From Combretum micranthum (Eukaryota; Streptophyta; Magnoliopsida; Myrtales; Combretaceae): a stretch of 64,000 nt of DNA. The notes under the pieces are model-generated. The model ran no database searches. It was given only the letters and a program-made list of their open reading frames with translations, and had not been told where the DNA came from. Where the stretch lies: the NCBI GenBank assembly GCA_024138025.1, contig JAMXBD010001247.1:310001-374000 (forward strand). Direction: 5' to 3'. Numbering within the stretch: the first letter of the stretch is position 1; every line of letters begins with the position of its first letter. Shown here in pieces: positions 22,200-32,631 of the stretch. The position numbers were made by a program, and so were the translations under genes.

Positions 22200-22700
22200 T
22201 TTGTTCTTCATTATGTCTCTGCATGATTTCCATTTAAGACTCCATTGCTAGTGTTAATCTCTTTGTTTTTTTCTTCTAAGTGTTCAGTGAAGACTTGACC
22301 AATAACCTTTTTCATCTCTTCAAGCTCTAGATCTAAGTTAGCCATGGTGGGTGGATCATACTGTTCTAATACTACCTGAAGCGTGATAGTGCTCTAAATA
22401 AGAAGTTTGAAGTCTTGTTGAATACAAGTAGTTAATTTGGAATTCTGAATGCAGAAATCCAACAACACAATAGTTGCAATAATATTGCTTTTCTTCCTTT
22501 CTATTAATAATGGATTTGTATATGCAGACAAAAATTTGTCAATATTCTCCCATGTTCAAAATGAAAATCTAGAAAGATATAGATTTTCTTAGCATATTCC
22601 AACACATGTTATTGTTTTTTTCGATTTTCCTTTTTATGCATTTTGTATTTTCATTTTCTTCCTTGTCTTTTATAATTCTAAACTTTACTATTTAGCATAT
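22200..22700 (-). mobile_element. Minus-strand Ty3/gypsy remnant: LTR fragment, PBS and gag start
   Basis: On the minus strand, LTR-like sequence (about 22700 down to 22380, shared with 2575-2860) is followed by a decayed primer-binding site (TAGTATTAGAAC, about 22364-22375). A short gag-like start then begins at about 22346 (MANLDLELEEMKKVIGQVF...), ending within 45 codons. The charged N-terminal helix resembles the gag start of element F. Only this 5' end is visible. Confidence 0.5.
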
Positions 22701-22979
22701 ACCAACACATGTTTTCGCTTTACAGATGATTCACTCACACTACTCATGTTTTCACACAAATCTGATGTTGTTCCTCACTTTAATTCCTCTTTTTGGAAGT
22801 AATCGAACAAATCTGGGTCTACCACATAATCCAATCAGACCTACAATGATATTACCAGAAACTAACAAAATAGATCTTTCATAGGATTTAGTTGAATGAT
22901 AATTGTCTTTTTTTGTATGATTTTTTTTGTACGAATTCTTTCTTTTCTTTCTTTCTTCTTTTTTGTTTTTGTAGCAACT

Positions 22980-23437
22980 GCTATGAATCTAACAGGATTC
23001 AATAACAAGACAAACAAGAATTCCAAGAAGCACAAAGAACCCTAAAAGGAAGAAACTTTAAGACTCCTAAATCGTAAAAGACACAATTTTTATAGAGAAA
23101 CAATAAGCGAACTTTAACAAACCTAGGCTCTGATACCAAATTGATACAAACTCTACCTACCAACTGGTGACGAAACCCAATAACATTACATCTAGACTTA
23201 CAATGCAAGATCGTCAAGAATGGATGAAACCACGACCCGTTGTTTATATGTAAGAAAGAACCTTGGTGTATGTTGAAGACGCCATAATCGAAGGTGGAAA
23301 TTCGATTGATAAGTCAAGATTTGAATGCCACAATGCCAATTGTATTCATCAGGACCCAAGATCACAAGCATGATGGCGCCTATGATATGAATCATGGCCT
23401 TTATCACAGGCGTGACAGATCCTCTATTAATGTTCAT
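22980..23437 (-). mobile_element. Minus-strand retroelement remnant with intact PBS
   Basis: A perfect TGGTATCAGAGCC on the minus strand at 23126-23138 is complementary to initiator-Met tRNA. Sequence to its right (23139 to about 23437) would be the LTR and sequence to its left (about 22980-23125) the start of the internal region. No coding domain is visible, and the LTR borders are not defined. Confidence 0.45.
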
Positions 23438-23439
23438 AT

Positions 23440-24024
23440 AAATAAATAAATAAGTAAATGAAATAAAAATAACAAGTGAATAAATAATGAAATGAAATAT
23501 GTAAGTAAGATATATGAGTGAATGTGAAATTATGAGATGGTTTGATATCTCATTTGTGTTTAACGAAGGTGAAATGATTTAATGTTGAATTATGAATTAA
23601 TGATGTTTTATAAGAAATGGTTCTTTGATAGATTTTTGTACTCATATGAGTTTAAACACAGATCTTTTACTCGATAAACCTAATTATCCAGGTATGCAGT
23701 ATGTTGCTTGACGATTGATAACTTAGGCATATCGTAAATGAACTTAATCAAATATGAGTTAAAGGTTGTTTGAAATTAGTTGTGCATGAGTCATTGAATC
23801 TAGCCTGAGGTGCAGTGACCTTGTTAACGAGGTTAACATGATAGTTAGGCACTTTAGCCTCATTTGTCATGATGCAATAACATCTATCCTGATGCAATGG
23901 TATGCCCTAATAAAATGGAGATTGTTAGTGGCTAGACGGGTAATCAATAGGGCGGATAGTATCGAGGTAACATTTGCTTATTCTTAAAAAGAAATAATAT
24001 GATTAAGTTCACGTTTATGGGACT
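23440..24024 (+). mobile_element. LTR remnant L (J-related), left part
   Basis: Aligns at low identity with the middle of the J LTR. Landmarks in order: GAGTTTAAAC, a donor CCAG|GTATGCAG at 23691/23692 (J has ACAG|GTACGCAG), GTCATGATGCAAT, GGGTAATCAATAGGG and AAATAATATGATTAAGTTCA...TTTATGGGA. The 5' end is missing. Element A interrupts it after GGACT; it resumes at 36149. Confidence 0.7.
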
Positions 24025-24729
24025 TGTAAACCCCAAATTTTTGGAATCGGTTTAGCATAAAACCCTAAACCGGAAGTCAAACGGAACCCTAAAGGTCAAC
24101 AAAACCCTAGTTTACCGTAACCGATTAAGTTCGACATTGCCGTTTTCTTTGGCCCTGGAAAACGAAGTAGGGATGATTAGCTAGAATAGTTCATAATAAC
24201 CATAGGTTATATAAAAATATCAGTTTTGAGAATTTCGGGTGTCCTTCGAACCTGATCGGACACAGTTCTTGAAAAACGTATTCAGGAGCCTAGAATAGTA
24301 AAAATATTTCGAACACACCATTAGACTCATAAAAATATAAGTTTTCCAAAAATATCAATTTCAAAATTTTTCGGTAGCTAAAACTAACAGATATAGCTAT
24401 TATACGCGTATTTTCTTACTACCGGTACTTTATTAGTCATGTCTATCTTACATTACACTATTCATTACTATTTTACACTATTCTTTTATCTCTACTTTTT
24501 CTTACACCTACACTTACACACTACATAACCTATAATCCTTACTTTTACCTTTCCCATAACTGTATTTCACATCTACCTTATATATTATATCTTTTATTTA
24601 ACAAAAAGTCAAAAAATAAAATCACTCCCCCTCTACATCAACATGGCTGGCGCCCCTCCCCTCTCTTCGTCATCAATTTGTTTCAAATTTCTTTTATGTT
24701 AATCACACAAATATCCCTCCACATTTTCC

Positions 24730-24737
24730 TATAAATA
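24730..24737 (+). promoter_or_regulatory. TATA box of LTR A (left)
   Basis: TATAAATA in the context TTTTCCTATAAATACCCCC, followed about 30 nt later by a CT/CA-rich stretch without any ATG up to the donor at 24922/24923. The same element lies at 33341-33348, 40907-40914 and 62525-62532. Confidence 0.75.
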
Positions 24738-24922
24738 CCCCCATCCTCTTTCACTTCTTTCACACATTCACTACCCACAAATTCATACAAAAACTCTCCC
24801 AAAATCTCCTCTCAAAACTCTCTCAAAATACCATCCCAAAGCTCTCTCAAAATAATTCCACAACCACTTCTACCAACAAACCAAAACCCATAACCACATA
24901 ACCATATCAAAGTCTTCTTTGG

Positions 24923-27277
24923 GTAACCACTTCATATTTCTTTCTTTTTCTTCTTGTCATGTAACTTTACATGACCATAGTGTGAGTTTCCAAAGACTAT
25001 AAGTTATGGAAGCTACATTATGTTCATGTATTGTTCTTGTTCATGCAAATCCATTTATGTTTATGTTATTACTTTTGTTTTCATTTATTGTTAATATATC
25101 TAAGTATTATTATTTATATATATATACATATTCTTTAGAGCATATAAGCTCACTTGCAATTTATTTATTTATTCCATTACAATTTATTTATTCCTTGTTA
25201 ATTTAACTAGTCTCTACTTAGACTAGTCCTCATCAAGTCAAAACAAGTTTTTCTTTCTTTCATTTTATTTTGTTTTGGGACTAGTCTATTTCTTAGTCCC
25301 GGAAGCCTTGAAAAAGCTAAAACTCCAATACTTGACTTTATTATTTATGTTTTATGTTATTTTTGCCTACTATTATTCTCATAGTTCATGTTCATTTAAA
25401 TCGTTGTCTAAAGTTTCAAGTTCTAAAAATAAATTGACAAAAAGAGATTTTTGACACTTAGAAATAAGTTTATGTAAAGAAGAAAATCTATGGTTTAAAA
25501 ACAAAAATAAAATTGTTTCTTTTCAAGTTACTAAAAGAAACCAATAAGATTTTAGAAACTACTTTTACTATAAAAAATTCTTAAGTCACGTGTTATTCCA
25601 CATTGTTTTTATAAAAGAAAACAAATTTTCATGCATGGATAATTCTATGAAAAACATAAGATATGAGGAAAGAATGAGGAATTTTCAAACAAAGATTTTT
25701 GCAAACAAATAGACAAAGGAATTCGCACAAGAAAAGTGAATAGGGATAATAGGGTATTTTCTAAAAACTCTAAAAAATATTAGTGTAGAAAACTTAGAAG
25801 GAAGAAGAAATTTATTTGGATATCTATGCATAAGCCAATATGAAACTTTTTGTAAAATAAAAAGAAACAAAATAGCTATTTCAAGAAGTTTACAAACACT
25901 ACAAGAAAACAGGCCTTTAGAGACAGACAATCTGCGACGGAAATTAGAAAATGTAATTATAATTTTACAATAAAATCTGCGACGATGGTTTTTGCGACGG
26001 AAATTTACGTTTAAAAACAGAATTTTTGTCTCTAAAACCCAGTTTTCTTGTAGTGAAACATGAAATTCTTATTTTCCTAAAACAACTCCAAAACCGACAT
26101 GGTTTTACTTAAGTAAAATAAATGGACAACAAAACATTTGAGCATGAATGAATATGAGCTAAGTAGTCATAAAAACAGAATTTTTCAACTATATAGATAA
26201 CTAAGTATTTATCAAACAAATTTTGATTTCTTGAACCAAAGTTGTTTTTTTACTTGGAAAATCCTTAATGAATTTTGTCGCCACTGTTTTAGAGCCTATA
26301 TGGCTTTGTTTGATGAAAATAATTTTGGAAATGGGTAGATCTTTTTGAGTAGGTAGAAATCGGTATATTATATGCGCGATTCCGAGTTAAAATGACCAAG
26401 TTATGGCCATTTTAAGTTGGAACATTCCTTTATACGAACTTTAACGTTCTTTTGACATTGTTTTGTCAAATTCAAGAAAATCATCAAGGAATACTCATTG
26501 TGGGTATTTTCTTTGGCTAGGTGACCCCAGGAAGGATTCCTTTACCCGAATTATTACGATTAAGTGGAGTGTGTGAACGACTCATCCGCTAGAGGAATAG
26601 TCGACATGGCATCGTGAGTTTATTTCCATTAATGCTATACTTGTTGTGCTTGTAAATTAGTTGCATTAGAATTAGGAAAAGATAAACCGATGTATGTAAA
26701 ATAATTCTTTGAAAGAATTTTAAGAATAGGAGCCGGAATTGTTTTAAATTTTTTTTAGTATAACATTTGATTGGTATGAAATTCTTGATCGCCTTAAATT
26801 CAAAAATAATTATGCTATGACTTTATAAATAAATGAATTCATGCATACCACGAAGTGAGTCACATTGCATTTTGGGTTATTATCCTTGGGTGAGAAGGAT
26901 AGTAAGCTCATGTCGAAAGCAACACTTGGCGGAGATCCGAAAGCGATTGCTTGGCGGCTTAAGGGAAATGCTTGGCGGAAGATCCGAAAGCAAGGTCAAA
27001 TCAAGTAGATTCGGAATGCTTGGTGATGAGTGCTCGCAAGCTTAAAACTTTTTAATTAAAACTACTTGTTTTGAGGTTAAGTATCACCAAACCCGAATGG
27101 AGGGCGCAAATCCATTCAACATATAGTTCCGGAAAACTATATGCTTGTTTGCCCACGTTTGTTGCATTACATTTGATTGTTTAATCAACTTGTTTGAAAT
27201 CTTGTTACAAGAAGTTATTTATGGAAATAGTTCTCACTAAGCCTATTAGCTTATACCCCAATAGATATCTTTTGCAG
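24923..27277 (+). other. Predicted intron inside LTR A (left)
   Basis: Donor TCTTCTTTGG|GTAACC at 24922/24923 and acceptor ATATCTTTTGCAG| at 27277. Equivalent sites in the right LTR are 33532/33533 (CTTTAG|GTAACC) and 35773, and in solo LTR C 41099/41100 and 43315. The CDS-free interior and exact conservation of both sites support splicing; no transcript data are available here. Confidence 0.5.
25897..26055. mobile_element. CACTA-type MITE in left LTR of A
   Basis: A 159-bp insertion absent from the right LTR and from LTR C. Terminal inverted repeats are CACTACAAGAAAAC and its complement, with TGCGACGGAAATT-like text inside, and a 3-bp duplication AAA (25894-25896, 26056-26058). TIR sequence and 3-bp TSD identify an En/Spm (CACTA) MITE. 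It arrived after element A had inserted. Confidence 0.93.
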
Positions 27278-27319
27278 TTTCCCTACTTATGGTTAAGGCC
27301 ACGAGGACCCTGCGGGCAG
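27278..27319 (+). other. 42-nt micro-exon candidate in LTR A (left)
   Basis: Lies between acceptor CTTTTGCAG and donor GGGCAG|GTAATT. The same 42 nt occur at 35774-35815 and 43316-43357, and a diverged 42-nt version with the same borders at 61274-61315 (LTR D). Frame 0 reads FPYLWLRPRGPCGQ here and LSYLWLEPRGYFTQ in D. A different frame contains the first ATG of the predicted spliced leader. Function unknown. Confidence 0.5.
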
Positions 27320-27650
27320 GTAATTTCTTTTAATAAAGAAATTTAGATAAAGTTTAGCATTAGAGAAAATGTACAAATATCTTGTAATAGATAGTGATCT
27401 GGAAATGTCCCTAAGTTTGTAAAACCATTGCTATGAATGAATGTTTATTATGAATCCTCTTTTCTTAATATGTTTTTATATCTCCTTAAGCTTCATAATT
27501 CCATATATGGTCCTCTAAAGTTGTGAAAGTACGCCTTACACTTAATATAAAAGCTTTTGGGAATGGCTAAGGTTGTCATACTTAAGCTTTAATATTGAGT
27601 GTGGCGGACTGTCACGTTTAGGGTACCCTTTGGGGCGTGACAGTTTAAGT

Positions 27651-27662
27651 TGGTATCAGAGC
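27651..27662 (+). other. Primer-binding site of element A (tRNA-iMet)
   Basis: TGGTATCAGAGC, 8 nt after the LTR end at 27642. Confidence 0.88.
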
Positions 27663-27788
27663 ATGGTTTAAGAACCTAGGAGTAATTATAGAATTGGACT
27701 TAAGAAGAATTGACAGAATAGAAGTAAGAAAGACTTAGATGAAATAGAATGGGTAGAATAAGTTTTCTAATATCTCTCTTTTACATAG

Positions 27789-28799
27789 ATCACCATAGAT
27801 GAGGCCCGTCTTCAAGCCAAGAACTTCCGGAAAGGACCTTTCGAAAAACCAGAGAATTACCGAATGAGACTTAGAGTTTTATGTGAGGAGTTTGCCCTAG
27901 CAGGACAACCTAAGACCGTTCGGGAAATGTTCCAAATCTGGAAGAGGGGAATGATGCAAACCGAATGGAAGGGAGTGTTACGGACTATTCACAACTGCCC
28001 TATAGGCAAGAAAATGACTGAGTTGGAGGTAATATATGCTGTGGAATGGATCATTGCCATCGCGGACCACCGACCAATGCTGAAGGAAGCAACTTTCGTC
28101 CTTAGAGAAGAAGGAGGTCGAACTTCACCAGATTTTCGAACTTGGACCAAGATCGGACCAATGTTTGTTTACGCCCATGATGATCTGATGGATCACCTCG
28201 AATGGATGAGGGCCGACATCAACGATATTTTCCATTGGCATGGAGTATATCAGGGAATGCTACGACCCCCAACTGAAGTATCCACCGAGCCACCTGCTTT
28301 CACAGGAATCCAACTAGGGAGGAACGAGGCCTTACGTCTGCGAGAAGATGGAACAGTGATAAGAGACGAACCAATGCAAGAGGTGAGTGATAGTTCGGAT
28401 GATGAACCCGATGAGGACCCAGAGGAAAATCAAGAAGAAAGACCGCGCAAGAGGTAAGGGATCAAGCCGCTGTGGGAGTCGAGGAACCTTGGACTAGTGA
28501 TGAGTTAAGAATCATCCGCTATCTAGAAGGACGACATACCGGGGAGGACAAGGAACAGACTCCACAATGGATACGGAAAATGCTCCAACAAACGAAACAA
28601 CAATGTGGAGACTGAAGGAACAATCACTTGGAAGACCATTGATGAGATAACACCAGTGATGACAGATGAGGAACTGATTGACTATCACGAAAGAGCATTG
28701 GAAAGGGAATGGAAGAGAAGGAAATGCTTCGACCAAATCATGAGAAGCTTGAACCCAGGATCATCAAGCAGCAATCCAGGAAAAGCACCTGAAGAATGA
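27789..28799 (+). pseudogene. Unrecognised ORF upstream of gag in element A
   Basis: The longest open stretch starts at ATG 27864 and runs 197 codons to 28457. Its frame is open back to 27789, directly after a good splice acceptor (CTCTTTTACATAG|). Downstream, compatible coding continues in shifted frames (about 28458-28615, EEPWTSDELRIIRYLEGR..., then 28605-28799, 64 codons), so the original product was probably about 330 aa. It is rich in W, M and charged residues, has a strongly acidic tail (DSSDDEPDEDPEENQEE), and is more GC-rich than the LTRs. It lies between PBS and gag, where J has only about 200 nt. I recognise no domain: not capsid, protease, RT or envelope-like transmembrane protein. 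It may be an additional retroelement ORF or captured host sequence. Confidence 0.6.
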
Positions 28800-29299
28800 A
28801 GGAAAGACGGAGCATATCCTTAGAAGTCTAGCTTAGATTTTGTTACCATAGACTAGATCCACGATCTCAGTCTGTCTTTTAGTTCTCGGAGCAATGTTTG
28901 CTATTTTCTATGTATTTTCCTTTTTGTGATTTATCTTATTTCTAATTTCATTTCTATGATGATGTTTTAAGTTTGATTTCAGAAATTGTCTTGATTTAAA
29001 TTTCATTAGCTTTTATGCATATTTAAGTTTCCGTTATACCCACCAAGTTCCGGCAAAAATTTAACTAAGTTATTAAAACTTTATAAAACCTAACTTAGAA
29101 AAGTTTAAAACAGCCGAAATAGAAGTAGACGAAGAGAGGAACAAAGTGCCTCTAACTAACCAGACGTGGAAGCAAATCAACCTGCAATTCAAAGAGTCGC
29201 CGCACCTCAGATGGACTTACATGCCACGTTAGGACACCTAACCCACGTGTTAGAAGAAATTAGCAAAACATGCCAACACAAGCACTTGTAGCTGAAACA

Positions 29300-30375
29300 G
29301 CACCAGCAAACACAACCGCCGCCACAACAAGCATCAATGAGCATCTGTGCATAGGAACATGCATAGCCAAAGTGCACCCCTACCTCCACCCCCACCGCTA
29401 AGGCCATATAAAAGCATGTTACCTGACTTCATCAAAAGCAACCACTACTTTGAAGGAGCTTATGATAAGCCGGAGGAGGCCGAAGATTGGCTGGGCCAAA
29501 TAGAGATGTCTTTTGATGCATATGAAGTTCCGCCCCACCTACAAATCAAGTATGGAATATTCATGCTTCGTCTAAATGCTAGGATATGGTGGGAGTCAAA
29601 GAAAAGAGATCTAATGACTCCAATCACTTGGGAAATGTTTAAACATTAGTTTTTGGAGAATTATTTCCCAGGAAGTTTATGAGTAAAATATAGTGCGGAC
29701 TTCTTACAGATCGCTCAAAAGGGAAGAACAATCGAGCAATACGAAACCGAATTCAGTAGATTGTTGCAATATGCCCCTGATTCCTATAAGTACAGCAAGG
29801 AGTTAAAAAGACAAGTCTTTATAGGAGATTGGACGAAGACCTGAGAATGAGGTTGGAAGAATTTGACATAAGAAATTTTCGAGAATTGGTGGAAAGAGCT
29901 CGGATCGTAGAAGGAGCAAGGAAAAGGAGAGAAAGAAAAGAAGAAGAGAGGAACCCAATGTTGAAAGAAGTTTTATGTAGATCCAGTTACATGCCTCCAC
30001 CAAAGAAATTCAAGATCTCCAACGACTGCGAAACAATAATAACAGTGGAAGGTTCACACCAAGAGACATTCAGTGTTGGAAGTGCAATGGAGCACACTAC
30101 CTAAAGAAGTGCCCCCAGTTATTTGGAAAGTGTTTCTTCTGTGGAAATGCAGACCATAAGATATCAAGATGCCCAAACAAAGGAGTTAATACTTGCCATG
30201 TCTGCAATCAGAAAGGGCATTTTGCCAACAACTGTCCACAAGGAAGAAATATTCTGTCAAGATCATCAGAAGGAGTTGTTCCTATAAGGATTGAGAAAGG
30301 AAATGGAAGTGGAAGTGAAAGAAGACCAGGATCTATTGCTTTGGAAATTCGAATCTACAACTTGGAGGGACGGTG
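29300..30375 (+). pseudogene. gag of element A, frameshifted
   Basis: A proline-rich start (APLPPPPPLRPYKS, about 29370) leads into a Retrotrans_gag-like core: FEGAYDKPEEAEDWLGQIE (about 29451), ARIWWESKKRDL (about 29580), then after stops near 29647 and 29681 a region matching EQYETEFSRLLQYAP (about 29737). A frameshift near 29825 leads to LDEDLRMRLEEFDIRNFRE. Three CCHC knuckles follow at about 30078-30240: CWKCNGAHYLKKC, CFFCGNADHKISRC and CHVCNQKGHFANNC. The number and type of knuckles match gag of element J (three, the first with a three-residue C-H gap), placing A near the Tekay/Del branch. Confidence 0.8.
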
Positions 30376-32631
30376 AATAAGTGAAGAAGTAAACAACAAG
30401 AATGGAAACTTGGCTGCCTTGGAGTACATTAGAGGCTATAACAGCGACGTGGGAACCGGTAAGCCTCCAACCCTCTTTTGTTGATGTTGTTTCTTTATTT
30501 CAAGCAACACAGAAGTTTAAAGGTTTTTTTTATATGGATGAATAGGAGTAATAATCCCCTAATGTGTACATAAGAAGCTTTCAGTTAGTAAATCAGAATG
30601 TTTTGCTTTCTTGGAATTCAAAGTGATACATTCTTTTGATATATCTAGTCTAGACTACCGATGACAAGCAATCAACCTAGTTTTAAGATCTAAAATCCCC
30701 ACACGAAAGAATGATGAAACCCAAGAAAATATTGGTTGATCATTCAAAAATGATGTGAGGACATGAAGTCACCTGTGACTCTAAGGAATAATGGAGTTAA
30801 GTAATCCTTGGGATAAGATGTATACCTCTCAAGTAAGACCCCAATAAAAAGTCATAAGGAGAACATAGAACCCGTAAACCGATAAGACAGAAAGAGGATA
30901 TTGGTAAAGGACTTACTATCATAAGAAGGGAAGAGACACATTCTTTCGAGTTGATAAAAGGGAATGAATGACTATCCCAATAATACGAAAGAGAATGAAA
31001 AGAAATCGACTTTTGAAGATATTCATGAGTTCCAATAGAAGTTTTAAGAAGAATTCTGGATCCATATTTCATTCAAAGGGAAAGATCAACTTGGAAACTA
31101 GACTAATAACCTATAAGGAGGTCGGAGAAACAACAACAAGAAACTTTAGATCGAGACCTTATGCAATGAAGTATACCACCACATATGCCCATTCAGCTTA
31201 TAATGGAAGAAAAAGGATAAACCCCTAAGCCAACGTGTTAACTTTCGGAAAGGAACAAAGTGAAAATCTTTTGACCAATTAAGGAGCAAACACGTTTTCT
31301 CAAGATTAAGATCACTATACTACTAACTAAGGACCAGATCAAGAAGGAATGACCCTCGGACTCTTTAATAGATCCCATAAGTTCTAGTAACGCTTTTTGG
31401 ACTCAAACCAAGAATATAAGACCCTATGGAAGAAGCGAATAATTGATGAAAATCGTGGTATAGCCTGAAGGAGAAAAAGAGATAATCAAAGAATGTAATC
31501 TTAAATATAAGGAGATAGTAAAAAGGAATTGAGAAGTTGAACATCAAAATTTCAAAACAAGGAGAAAACAATCGATAGAATATTAAAGCCAACTGCGTAA
31601 AAAGAATAAAAGAGCTTAGATGAGAAGATACGAAGGATAAAGAAGAAATATAGGAAGAAAGGTGTATTAAAGGAAGTTAAAGAACGATTTAGCATAGCTA
31701 AGGACAAGGAAGTCGATAAGAAGGAATTTGAGACCAACAGCATATTCAAGAAGAACTCCGATATGCCGAAATTTAAGGACATTAGAGGAAATGAAGTGCC
31801 GATAAAGAAGTAAAGGATGGAAGGCCCAATAAAGACTCGATGATATCGGGATAAGGACAAAATCAACCTTTTTGAGATTTTGGATTTCTCCCATTGTTAA
31901 CAAGAAGGCAAGGACGATTATAGTATAAGCTGATCAACTGACAAAGATGATTCATTTCATAATTGGTCAATATATCAACCTAACAAAGCTTTATGAAGAA
32001 AGATGATATGAAAGCAAAAAGTTTTAGTAAAAAAGTCATGACAAAACCAAGACATGAGTATGGAGTAACGAAGAGGAACTAATAACGAGTTTTGGAGAAA
32101 AAGAGACACCTGATGTTACGTAACCAATGATCAAGAAGAAAAATTCAAGATCTTGGAGGAACAATTAAGAGTGACCCATGAAATGAGAAAGGCACAAGAT
32201 AGACAAAAGAAATAAGACTAATCGGAAAAGAAGGACCCTAGGAATTTCAAAATAGAAATCATGTGCGCTTAAGGGTAGGAAGTAACTACCGTATGATCCT
32301 TTGAGAAGTGATAAGAAGGAAGCCTGGATTATTATATAAACATATTGGAGATATGTGACAAATCCTCATTTAACAAATGGTTAAGGAATCAAGTTACGGA
32401 GATAAAAGTTAATGTTTTTGAAGGAAAACTTTCCTTATGAGGAATACCCAATACAGATATTTATCTATAAGAGTTTAGAGGATAAGAAATGAGGAAATTA
32501 ACTAAGTGGAATCTTTTTCAAGTAACCTGAGGAGATATGAATGAAGCGCAACCCAAGTATTCAAGTTGGTTGAAACCACAATTGGAAATTTCCAAGTTTT
32601 GAAGACAAAACTTTCTTTAAGGGGGGTAGGT
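30376..32631 (+). pseudogene. Decayed pol region of element A
   Basis: Purine-rich sequence with dense stops. Two pieces are recognisable by comparison with J integrase: ADQLTKMIHFIIG at about 31929 (J has [12 protein letters not shown]), followed by a matching NLTKLYEE stretch, and RKAQDRQKK at about 32190, followed by PRNFKIE, matching AQDRYKSY...PLEFEIG. No RT or RNase H catalytic motif was found. The end (ACAAAACTTTCTTTAAGG) resembles the usual 3' end of chromovirus interiors just before the purine tract. Confidence 0.6.

Larger units (their letters stand above)
24025..27642 (+). repeat. Left LTR of element A
   Basis: Near-collinear with 32632-36143 and with solo LTR C. Contains a TATA box, a CT-rich ATG-free leader, the conserved block at 26335-26423, a predicted LTR intron (24923-27277) and the micro-exon at 27278-27319. 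The open frames at 25006-25206 and 25685-25930 recur in the other LTR copies simply because the DNA is repeated. Confidence 0.92.

Noticed and set aside
25006..25206. Open frame in LTR A (MEATLCSCIVLVHAN...) repeated at 33630-33833 and 41183-41410
   Set aside because: The repetition comes from the LTR being repeated. The frame lies inside the predicted intron, ends differently in each copy and consists of hydrophobic AT-rich codons.
30376..31900. Possible RT/RNase H in element A
   Set aside because: I looked for the catalytic DD and SGYHQ-type motifs in the forward frames and found none; only integrase pieces further on are convincing.
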